Assembly (NCBI RefSeq): GCF_002878395.1
Contig: NC_061121.1
Coordinates: forward strand, 15,076,702 to 15,140,701
Direction of reading: 5' to 3'
Origin: Capsicum annuum
Lineage: Eukaryota > Streptophyta > Magnoliopsida > Solanales > Solanaceae
DNA length: 64,000 nucleotides
Part shown: one piece after another, positions 10,201 to 22,200 of the stretch
Layout of the letters: each line of letters starts with the position of its first letter
Position numbering within the stretch: the first letter of the stretch is position 1
Program-made: the position numbers and the translations under genes
The notes under the pieces: model-generated
Databases searched by the model: none
The model's input: the letters and a program-made list of their open reading frames with translations, nothing else
What the model was told of the DNA's origin: nothing

Positions 10201-13200
10201 CCACTCTTTGGCGGCTGACAAGTAAAAAAGTTTTCTTGAAGCATAGAAGAAAATTAACTTGTTGATTGCTTAAGAAAATGAGAAGGACCAACCCCATGTG
10301 TTTTCCTCCTCCTGAAGATTTGTTCCATGATCCCAGCATTTGTTGCATGACCATCAAAGCTATGGAATCTGGGTCTGTCCATGATGCTCCACTAAATGCA
10401 ACAGCGAATTGAGCAAGAGGCAGATCATCGTCAATGATACGTATCTATTTATGTAGACGAAGAAGAAAATCAGTAAGTAGTTCACATAAAACACATAAAA
10501 TGGAACAGGTAATAACTAAGTAGTGAATCCACACCTCTGAACCTGTAAATATTGCTGGCTCCTCAGCCACCAATTGGGAAGTGGTAATAGGATTAGATGG
10601 TAGTTTCGTAAAATGTTTCTTCACTTGCTCAACGACATCTTCATGCTTCACAGCTCCAGCAGCAGAAATTACCTACAGCAAAGAATTAACTGCTGCTTTT
10701 AGTCTGGTAAAAGTTTGACCAAAAACATAGTTAACAAAACTTTAACCCTTGCACCCCACCACCACACCACCTTTCACGAACATCTGAATGTGTGTGTATA
10801 TATACACACACACATATGTATATATGATTAGAGCTTGGAATGGAAACTAATATAACATCAAACTAGAAAAAGTTTGATTGTGATTCATTTTGATAAAGGA
10901 AGAGTGAATGTGGGATCACTTTTTTTTTTGGATCAAGTAAAAATATCTTCATACATAAACATGACCAAATCGGTCGTATACATAGGTTACCAAAAGATCA
11001 AAACTCTACAAAATATGAAGCTCTACAAAATCCACCCAATCCTCTAAGCAAGAAGGAACTTTCTGTTTACCAAAAGAAAACAGCAGAGCAGAGACTACTC
11101 TTCAATTGCAAGAAACTCGACTCTACACCCTCATAAGCTTTTCTATTTCTCTCTCTCAACTACCCATATTAAAGCTATCGGAACCATGTTCCAAGCCCTT
11201 CGTCTTCTCCCGCCCTTCCAACTCAACATCAGATCTTTCACAGTTCTTGGTATTACCCAAGGACAAGGTGCATATTTTAGGTAAGTGGCAATCATTTTGA
11301 CGTGAACCCAGATAAAATCAATGAATTCAATTTGAAATAGAGGGTGAAGAATAAACTAGTTTCTTTTTATTTTAACAGAAGAAGCCAGAGCAATTAGCAA
11401 GGAAGTCATCAACAGATATTACATCAGCTATGACAGGTTCAGTACCATTCTATGAGCACCATAGTGGGTTGAAATGTAATCTTGAATATGAGCTCTCGTC
11501 ATTTTCTCAATGTTCTGGGAAGGTCCAAGAATAGTTCTACCCAATGGAGTGTACTGGAATGCAGTAGTATGTAACTGGTCAAAGATGACTTCCTCAGGCT
11601 GTTTTTCCACCTACAAGAAGATTGTCCAACATGAAGACTCGCAAATATTGAGATTAAAGAAAAGGGGTACCCCTAAGAAAGAAACAAAAAAAAGATATGG
11701 TAACATACTACAAACAACTGCAAAGTACAGATACAAGCTTCTCTACTGAACAGTCTGAACTATAAATCCACAGCAGATGAATTAGCAGTGTAACGTAACA
11801 AAAAGCTAGCTGACTCAACTGAACTGATTTGCAAGCAAACCAATGACAGATTACATAGCCAACCAGGGTTACCCATCATTGGAGAAGCTAAAGAGGTTAT
11901 TGTCTAGTCAGATAGGGACAAACTAAGCATACTATTTGAAGTTATTGCAATCACTGATCATTGTCCTCAGAGAGATTTATGAGCCAGAATGATTTGCAAG
12001 CAAGATAACTTTTTGAGCAAACAGTCCAGGACAGAATGAAGTTAGTGCTAATATCAAGTCCAAAAAAGCAAAACCATTGACCAAGTTATTGGCACTTAGA
12101 CAGATGAGCACATCTACCCTGCCAAAACTCCCCTTCTCATTAAATCAATTTAACCATTTCACTATCTAAGAAGCTATTAGCGTCAATTTCTATACATTTA
12201 TTTTTTAATTAACTGTAAATTTGCAAATTCTTCTCACCAGATGGTTGTTCGTTACAGCATTTTTGCATTCTAATCATGTATCAGTTTCAATCACTAAGTC
12301 CCCCAACTCTTATTTTTCCAGACAGCAGAGAAATGAAAGGAGGTAAAATATCACCATTTTTGTTCAATAAGAACCAACATGGAGGTTTTATGAAAAATAT
12401 CAAATGCACAGGATAAAAATAAAGATGAAATATTACCACTTCAACTAGTCAAGAATCAAATAAAGGAACAATTAGTAAATATATCATGCCAAAAAAATTA
12501 GAAACTTAGCACCATTAAATGCATAGCACACTGCAAGCATTATTGACGAGCTGCTTAATCTAGCTCTACATCACATTACACCAAATTTGTTGTATCTTTG
12601 CCCAAATAGGCCAGCAGAATCATCATAGCACATTTTCATCTCACTGTAAATGAGCTCAGAATACTTCTCAAGATCTCTTTAGATAAATGTGACAGCTTTC
12701 TCTGAGGCTGGAGACATTCACTTTGACAAAACCACCATAAATGTTATCTTTAAACTACCGACTCTGAAAGGTAAAACGAGAGAACCTACAAGCACAAAGT
12801 AGACTCGCTATATTCTGAATCACATTGATGGAACAGGACACAAACTTCTGCTAACGTATCCTATTTAAGTGACGAGTTTCCCAACTAAACAAAATAAGCA
12901 CTCTACGTATTAACCTCATATGGACAAACAATTAATAGAGCTCCTACAAGTAGTAACTTTCTTCTTCCATCTGAATCACCTAAACCTCTTAAAAATGGTT
13001 GCATTGGTACATTAATATGATGATTTCATCCCCAAATTCTCTTGTTCAACAATCATTTCAACTGTACTTTCTAAAAGACAAGAATATTTTATTGATACTC
13101 CCCCCTTTACATCTTATATACATTGTTAATCTTCAGGGATTCAACCTAATTTTTTCTTTTACATTTTCCTCATATACTTCGGACCCGTTTGGCCATAGTC

Positions 13201-16200
13201 ATAGATTTCCCAAGTAGTTTCTGGGGGAAAAAACTTGGCAAATAATGTTTGGCCATACAATTTGCCATTATTTGGCAAATAATCCAAATTCCCGAATACC
13301 AGAAAAAACTAGTATTCGGGCCAAATTCCATTTTTTGTGAACTTTATTTTTTTTGAAACTGGTAACTTTATCTATTTCTATAATGCTCAAAACAGTATAT
13401 AGGTTGCGCTGAAACCATATTTACAAGAGTACCCTATACACAACTATCCTGCTATTACAATAAGTCTATTACAATGAGTCTAAAACATCAACAATAGTGA
13501 CAGTATCATTTGAGTACATCTGATTACACCAAAAACACAAGGTCAAAATACAATTCAGCTTGACTTGCTCCATACTATTCTCTATGTTCGCATAACATCT
13601 GAGATTCCTCTCCTTCCAAATAGTCCACCAAATGCGTGCTGGGACTATTCTCCATCTTTTCCTGTCCTTGGCCAGCACTCCTATTTCCTCCTAGCTCTGC
13701 AAAGCTTTTGTAACTCTCCCTGTTCTTGAGGCTTAAGGATAGTCTCCATAGCTTGCTAGTTGTCTTGCACTGCAGAAATAAGTGTTTAACCATTTCTGCA
13801 ATTTCACCACAAAAGAAACACCTAGAGCATAGTTTTATTCCTCTCTTCATCAAGTTTTCTTGACTGAGCATTGCTTCCTTGACCAACAACCAAACAAAGC
13901 ATGCAACATAGTGGGGGATTTTGACTTTCCACATATGTTTCCAAGGCCAGTTAAGAGTGTGGTGATCAACCTGGTTCAACTTTCTGTAAGCTACGCCCAC
14001 TTTGAAACCCCCTTCTTTAGCTCCTTGCCACCTTAAAATATTCATTCCACTCTCCAATCCTCCAAACTGACCAATGATGTTGAAGAACTCTGTCACCCTT
14101 AGGATTTCCCAATCATTTAGGTGTCTCCGGAAAGTGAAGTTCCATCCTTGTGGTGTCCATAATTCTGTTATAATACTTGTTGGGTTAGAATTAGATTGTG
14201 AATGTCTGGGAATAGGTTCTATGATTCCTGCTTCATGCCAATCATCGTTCCAGAAGTCGGTCTTCTCACCATTCACTACTTTGATTTTGGTGTTAGGTTT
14301 GAACTCCTCCCATAAGGCTATAAGGCTTTGATGGATCTCCATAAACTCACCCCATATGGAGTAGTGACTTCTTTGGTCATCCACCTGTCCCCCTTCTCAT
14401 ACTTAGCTTTAATCACCTTTCTCACAGTTCTTTTGCCCTTTTCTTCTTTGGAATCAATGTTATGAATGTAGCATTGAAACTTTTCTAAACATCCCATGAT
14501 CATGAAAATTTTAAAGCGTTTTCATTACATCTTGCTTTACTACCTCCCAACAATTGATGAAGAAACCCATGGTGAAACCGTCAGGCCCCGGTGCTTTGTC
14601 AGTAGCACATAATTTTAAACAATTCAGCACCTCTTCTTCCTCAAAGCTTTCTTGTAGTGATCTATTTTCTTGTTCTGACAATACTGGATAGTTTGTGAAT
14701 TGGCTAGTAGGTCTCCATGACTTATTTTCTTAATGTAGCTGCTGGTAGAAATCCACTATCCCTCCTTGAATTCTGGCCAGATCATTAGTTAGTTCCCCAT
14801 GAATAAGCAACTGGTCAATATTATTATATCTCTTATGTGCATTTGCCATTCTGTGGAAGAACTTGATGTTCTTGTCCCCTTCTTTTAACCACAAGGATCT
14901 GGATCTTTGTCTCCAAGAGATATCTTCTTTTTTAACAAGCTCCTCATACTCCAGTAGCAATGTAGCTTTTGTGTCTGATTCTCCTTCTGTCAATCTCCTG
15001 ATAACCCCTATAGCCTCCAGTTCTGCCAACCCGCCGAGCAATTTCTTTCTCTGCTTGCCCAGGTTCCCAAGGTTCCCAATACTGGATTAGTTTGTGAATT
15101 GGCTAGTAGGTCTCCATGACTCATTTTCTTAATGTAGCTTCAGGTAGAAATCCACTATCCCTTCTTGAATTCTGGCCAGGTCATTAGTTAGTTCCCCATG
15201 AATAAGCAACTGGTCAATATTATTATATCTCTGTGTATTTGCCATTCTGTGGAAGAACTTGATGTTCTTGCCTCCCTTCTTTTAACCACAAGGATCTGGA
15301 TCTTTGTCTCCAAGAGATCTCTTCTTTTTTAACAAGCTCCTCGTACTTCAGTAGCAATGTAGCTTTTGTGTCTGATTCTCCTTCTGTCAATCTCCTATTA
15401 ACCCCTATAGCCTCCAGTTCTGCCAGCTTGTCAAGCAATTTCTTTCTTTGCTTGCCCAGCTTCCCAATACTGTCTCCATGACTTATTTTCTTAATATAGC
15501 TGCTGGTAGAAATCCACTATCCCTCCTTCAATTCTGGCCAGGTCATTAGTTAGTTCCCCATGAATAAGCAACGGGTCAATATGATATATCTCTTATGTGC
15601 ATTTGTCATTCTGTGGAAGAACTTGATGTTCTTGTCCCTTCTTTTAACCACAAGGATCTGGATCTTTGTCTCCCGGAGATCTCTTCTTTTTTAACAAGCT
15701 CCTCGTACTCCGGTAGCAATGTAGATTTTGTGTTTGATTCTCCAATGGTCAATCTCCTGTTAACCCCTATAGCCTCCAGTTCTGCCAGCTTGCCAAGCAA
15801 TTTCTTTCTTTGCTTGCCCAGGTTCCCCATACGGGATAGTTTGTGAATTGGCTAGTAGGTCTCCATGACTCATTTTCTTAATGTAGCTGCTGGTAGAAAT
15901 CCACTATCCCTCATTGAATTCTGGCCAGGTCATTAGTTAGTTCCCCATGAATAAGCAACTGGTCAATATTATTATATCTCTTATGTGTATTTCCCATTCT
16001 GTGGAAGAACTTAATGTTCTTGTCCCCTTCTTTTAACCACAAGGATCTGGATCTTTGTCTCCAAGAGATCTCTTCTTTTTTAACAAGCTCCTCGTACTCG
16101 AGTAGCAATGTAGCTTTTGTGTCTGATTATCCTTCTGTCAATCTCCTGTTAACCCCTATAGCCTCCAGTTTTGCCAGCTTGCCGAGCAATTTCTTTCTTT

Positions 16201-19200
16201 ACTTGCCAAGTTCCCAATACAGGATAGTTTGTAAATTGGCTAGTAGGTCTCCATGACTCATTTTCTTAATATAGCTGCTGGTAGAAACCCACTATCCCTC
16301 CTTGAATTCTGGCCAAATCATTAGTTAGTTCCCCATGAATAAGCAACTAGTCAATATTATTATATCTCTTATGTGCATTTGCCATTCTGTGGAAGAACTT
16401 GATGTTCTTGTCCCCTTCTTTTAACCACAAGGATCTGGATCTTTGTCTCCAAGAGATCTCTTCCTTTTTAACAAGCACCTCATACTCCCGTAGCAATGTA
16501 GCTTGTGTCTAATTCTTCTTCTGTCAATCTCCTGTTAACCCCTATAGCTAGGGATGGGCATATTTTGGTTTAAACCGAAAAAAACCGAAAAACCAAACCG
16601 AAATTTAATTTTGGTTTCGGTTTTTCAGTTTTTCGGATCGGATTTGGTTTGTAATTTTAGAATTTCGGTTTTTCGGTTCGGTTTTCGGTTTTAAAAAAAA
16701 AATTCAGTTTAAACCGAAAAACCGAAATTTATAAATAATATAATATATATATATATATAATATTTAGTAATTCACATTTACAATTAACATTTAACAGCAA
16801 ATTCGCATACGCCGCAGGCTGTTTATGGATTGTTTTAGTGACTCAAATATTTTATGGACTATTTTGGTGACTTTGGACTGTTTTATGGATTATTTTTACG
16901 AGTTTTGTGTTGTTTTGTAGACTATTTATGAAAGGTTATATTGTATGTAATGATTAATAATGTTATGTATTATGTTAAGCTTATGATTATTTCATTTCGT
17001 TTCATCCATGTTGAGTTATTTATAATTATTTATATTTGGAAATGAAAAACTGGTTTGAAAAAAATAATTTTTCTAAAAAAAATCCATCAATTTTAAATGC
17101 TCAGTTATGAAAAAGAGAGGCTAACTACTTTAATATTTCAAACCAAAATAAAAATCCGAAATAACCGAACCGAATTTGTAAAAACCGAACCAAACCGAAT
17201 TTATTTCGATTTGGTTATGGATGTCATTTTTATCAATCCGAAAACCGATAAACCGAACCGATATTAAACAATCAGACCGAACCGACCGAATGTCAACCCC
17301 TACCTATAGCCTCCAGTTCTGCCAGCTTGCCGAGCAATTTCTTTTTTTGCTTGCCCAGGTTCCCATGTTCACTTCTACTCCATTCCTTCAGTTTATTTTT
17401 CAGAGCTTTTAGTTTGAAAGCTAAGATAAAATCTAGAGTTCCATAGAAGCTAAAAGAGGTTCACCATTCCTTGATTTTGTCAATGAAATCTTCAGTTTTC
17501 AACCACCAACTATCAAACTTTAAGTATCTTTTACACCTAATCCATTCTCCACCTTGAAGGGCGATTGGAGGATGATCAGACAATAATCTTTGTAGAGGAA
17601 ATTGTTTCAAGTTGCTATAACACTCATCCCATTACTCAGAGAACAAGATTCTATCTATTCTTGATCATGTCTTGATTATCACCTTTAAACCAAGTGAAGT
17701 TTGCATCCTCCAGCAGTAAATCTATGCGGTTCATATCCTCAATGAAATTTGAAAACTCCCTCATCCCTTTTGTTCTTCTAATACAATTCTTTTTCTCTGA
17801 GATGAATCTGGGAACATTAAAGTCTCCGCAAAGAACCCAAGGTCATATTAAGCCTCTAACAGAACCTATCTCTTTCTATACCAACCTTCTCTCTACATAA
17901 TTATTAGGTGCATAGACCCCTGTGATGTGGCAATTGAAATTCTGTGGAATAGCTTCAAACTTGCAAGTTAGAGTGTATGCCCCTATCTCCACTTCCCTCC
18001 TTCCAGACCCTGTTGTCCCACAACAACATAATCCCTCTCTCTTATAAGACTGGCCTCTAAACATGCCACTTTGGTCCATCTTCCCCTCATATATGCATAA
18101 CTAACTTTGTTATGTCCCCCTCCAGTTTGGTTTCTTTAAGGCAAATAATGCCTGCCTTCCAATCATCCATCAAACTCTTGATTAGTCTTCTTTTATCCCC
18201 ATTGTTCAATCCCATAACGTACCATGACACTAGTTTGAATTGCATCATGTAATGGTCAAAGTGTTTCTCCCCTTACTCCATGGAACCCCACCCTTGAAGT
18301 TTACATCAAAAGCCACCAAGCTTTTCAGCTCATGTGCTCCTTTAAACTGTCTTCTTGCATGCAAGTGTGGCTAACATACTTCTTTCTTGTCTAGCACTAT
18401 TGGCCTGTAGAAGTAATTCCAGGCCTTCCTCTTCATGGCCTTGAAAATCTACCCCAAGCATTTTCCCCAATTTGATCATGTTTTGTTGTACCCATGTTGA
18501 TAATTCCTTTTCTTTGTCCACGGTGGTCATGGTCTGTTGTTGCTGTGTATGTAGAGGCAGTGCCTCCTCCACCTCCCACGCCTCAATTGCAGTAATGGAC
18601 ATTTGATCTCCAGTTTTGCTAGATTCTCCCTTTTCTCTCCTTATTATCTCCCCAATTGATGTTGGCTGCTTACTGAACACCTACAGATGTTGTCGTGATT
18701 CTTCAGCCTCAATCTCACAATTCATCATTAAAACAAGATCCTGCAAACCTGATTGATCAAGAATTTGCATGGTGTTCAAAGCTTATGGTAAAGAGAAAAG
18801 AGGTTCTATAACATCAGATGTCCTTAACTCCCCTTGTATGGATTGGGCTACAGGTGTTAAGTCATTAAAAATGACTTGCCTGACGAAATCAGGCCCAAAC
18901 TCTTTTTCATCAAAATTAGGCCTAAATTGGCCCAACTTTTCAGATTTCATTAAAACAGTCATGTGTTTCTCATGTGCGTCATCGTTGGAGCAGTAGTTCC
19001 CATGTGATTTTTGACATTTGAATCCCTAAGAATCTGAGATTCTTGTACTTTGTCATAGTTGTAGCTATACCTTGCCCAGTGGTTAGGAGTTTGGATCGAT
19101 CCTTGCCTCGACCTTTCTTCTCCAAAATGTCTATTGTCTTTTTTTCGGTAGCACTTCAGTTCTCACTTTACCTTCAGCCCAGATCGGAAAGTGATAAGTT

Positions 19201-22200
19201 ATTCCATCACAAGTGATCGCAACCTCTTTCGGCAAGCTTCTACCATTGTTAGCAATGAGAATTCTTGCCCATTTCAAGTGATTCTTCAGCTCTGTTTCTT
19301 CTACAGTTGCAATCCAACCCACACAGAATTGTCCGATCTCCCTGAAAATATATTGAGACCATAGGTGGAGTGGTATCCCTACCACTTTGATCCAAGTTTC
19401 CTTAACATCTACAGTTCTGTCCAAACATCCTACCATTCGACTCCACCATTCTAGATTAAACTTCGAATTTTTCTATTTCCATTGCCCTTGCGTAGTTTGT
19501 TCTGCCATGAATCTGTTGGGGAACTCAAAGAGAAACATGTCGCCATACATCTCGTAGACGTTAACCCCAAAAGCTTTCTTCCAGTTTATTGTCGACCATT
19601 TCCTGATCTTAAGACACAGTGGGCTTCTCCTTCCTCTCCTTCCCCAGGCATCCCATCCCACAAGGCATATCTTTCGGAGCCCTTCTTTTGAACTGTTGTT
19701 TAAACCATCAACTTTAATTTTTCCAATTGAGTTTGTGATCTCTGCTTCACGTAATCCCTTTGACTGCCATTTACTCTCTCTTAGAGCCTTCGAGTACGGG
19801 TAATTGACTTCGGTTAATCTAGTGGTCCTGGCAGCTCAACTGTTTTTGGACATTTAATGAAGATCTCAATCTTAAATGCTATGTCATACCAACCAGTATT
19901 TAAGGAAAGTTCTGGGATAATGAGAACTGATCTTCCCCCATTATTTAGTGAGATAATACTCATAAATCTCCCATGCTCATTGTGCTTTCTCGTACAGAAA
20001 TGTTCTGCATATTTCTCTATGTACTTCCACCTTCTGATGGCCTTCTTATGGTCTTTTGAGGCTTCTTTGAGTGTGAAACAAATCCACTCCATCATTTTGT
20101 CGCTGATGGAAGATATTCTCATTGTCTTGCGACTCCTTTCTACCCATTAATACCTTACTACTCCATCTGAACTCCATCTAGTAATATCAAAAGATTTGAA
20201 ACCTGCGTTAAAGTATATTCTGTTTTCTCCCATGTCTATACGCAAGAAATAGAGGGTCAGAAAAAAAGGTGAGAGGTGGAATAGCTACCATAGAAGGCGG
20301 TGGCTGAGGAGGTATGTGAAAAAATAAGGTGTTGGTTGAGTAGGGACTGAGGAGGGTGGTTTTCGGTGAGGCTACCAGAAGGTGGGTATTTCCCCTCCTA
20401 GAAAGTAGGAGAGAGAAGATTATTGGGTTTAGTGCCTGGGAGCATTTTTTTCCTAGTAGAGTTAAAGATGGCAAAATTGGAGTTATTTTTTGTGAACTTT
20501 TGAAAGTGAAATATGTTTCTCAAATACTATGGCCAAACACATGGTGAAACTTCACTCAAAAATGGCTTGCCAAAAATATTTAGGAATCTATGGTCAAACA
20601 CTAACTTTATATACCTTAATTGTAAAAGGTTGTGATTTGTATTACTAGTGACGGAGGTGAATAACAAATTTCTGAACTTTGAGCTTTGTCTCATCATCTT
20701 CTAATATCGGGACAGAGGGGAATAACAAATTAGAACAAAGAAACACCAAGATTATTATATCTATAAATATTTTGGATTTGTTCATGACGATCAAATTATA
20801 TCTGGTTTTATTTCCACCTTTCTAGTCATTTCTTTCATCATACCTCTTCCATTTCGCGAAAAATCACACTATGTTACCCAATAACAAATTATAACAAAGA
20901 AAGACCAAGATTATTGGCTCTATCAATAAAGATTTTGGATTTGTCAACAACAACACACACCCAGTGTATTCCCACGTAGTGGGGTCTTGGGAGGGTAGAG
21001 TGTACGCAAACCATACCACTACCACAGGTGAAGTAGAGAGGCTGTTTCCGATAGACCCCCGGCAGATTTGGGATTTGTCATAATGAATAAATTATATCAG
21101 GTCTTGTTCCATCTTTTAGTATACAACGTGAATCAATAAAGATCATTTCTTTCGTTACACCTCTAAAGACAGATTATTGGCTCTATAAAGGGCAGCCCGG
21201 TGCATTGCAGCGCATATATGCGCAGGATCCAGGAAAGGGGGGTCTATTGTATGCAGCTTTGAGCACTCCAGCAAGAGGCTGTTTCCACAGCTTGAACCCT
21301 GTGACCTCTTTGGTCACATGATAGCAACTATACCGGTTACTCCAATATCACTACTCCAAGGCTCCCCTTCTTTGGCTCTATCGGTGAAGATTTTGAATTT
21401 GTTAATAATGATCAAATTTATTTGGTCTTGTTTCCACCTTTCCAGGATACATTGTGTATCAATAAGGATCACTTTTATCCTTATACTTCTAAAGACCGAG
21501 ATTATTGGCTCTATCTATAAAGATAAAGGATTTGTTCATAAAGATCAAATTATATCTGATCTTGTTTCCACCATTTCAGTATACATTGTGAATCAATCTA
21601 AATCATTTCTTTCCTTACACCTCTAAGGACCAAGATTATCGGCTCTATAAAGGGCAGCTTGGTGCACTAAAGCTCCAACTATGTGCGGGATCCAATGAAG
21701 GGCCGAACCACAAGGATCTATTGTACGCAGACTTACCTTATACTTCTACGAGAGGTTATTTCCATGGCTTGAGCCCTGTGACCTCCAAACCACATGGCAG
21801 CAATTATAACAGTTACTCCAAGGGCCCTCTTCTTTAGCTCTATCCATAAAGATTTTGGATTTGTTAATAACAATCAAATTTATCCGGTCTTGTTTCCACC
21901 TTTCCACTATACATCATAAACGTGTAAACAAATAAAGATCATTTATTTCCTCATACTTCTTCCATTACGCGAAGAATTATATCAAAGAAAGACCAAGATT
22001 ATTGAATCTATCTATAAGCATTTTGGACTTGTTAAGAACAGTGAAATCAATTTATCTGGTCTTGTTTCCACCTTTCTAGTATACATTATACACAAATAAA
22101 GATCATTTCTTTCCTCGTCATACCTCTTCCATTACCCGATGAATTATGACAAAGAAAGACCAAGATTATTCGTTCTATACATAAAGATTTTGGATTTTCT

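Larger units (their letters stand above)
13346..20484 (-). mobile_element. L1-like LINE in MPPB intron 1, rearranged
   Basis: A perfect 16-bp target duplication, ATTTTTTGTGAACTTT, flanks it at 13330-13345 and 20485-20500. A short A-run end lies at 13346 on the minus strand. In minus-strand order it has a 5' region, an ORF1 with a DUF4283-like gag domain, and an AP-endonuclease starting near 18246. Then come a linker segment present five times, a piece of reverse transcriptase N-terminus, and a zinc-binding RT-associated domain. The RT catalytic core is missing. A 754-bp hAT-like element is inserted in the fifth linker copy. Many stops and frameshifts make it inactive. Confidence 0.93.
13187..20597. 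mobile_element. MITE-like inverted-repeat element split by a LINE
   Basis: The left end GTTTGGCCATAG and the right end CTATGGTCAAACAC are inverted to each other. They enclose about 255 bp once the LINE and one target copy are removed (13187-13345 plus 20501-20597). Internal words such as CTTGGCAAATAATGTTTGGCCA repeat the end motif. I cannot fix its target duplication. Confidence 0.45.

Noticed and set aside
13575..14384. 269-codon frame as a host gene
   Set aside because: It carries the zinc-binding domain of LINE ORF2 and lies within a LINE bounded by a 16-bp target duplication.
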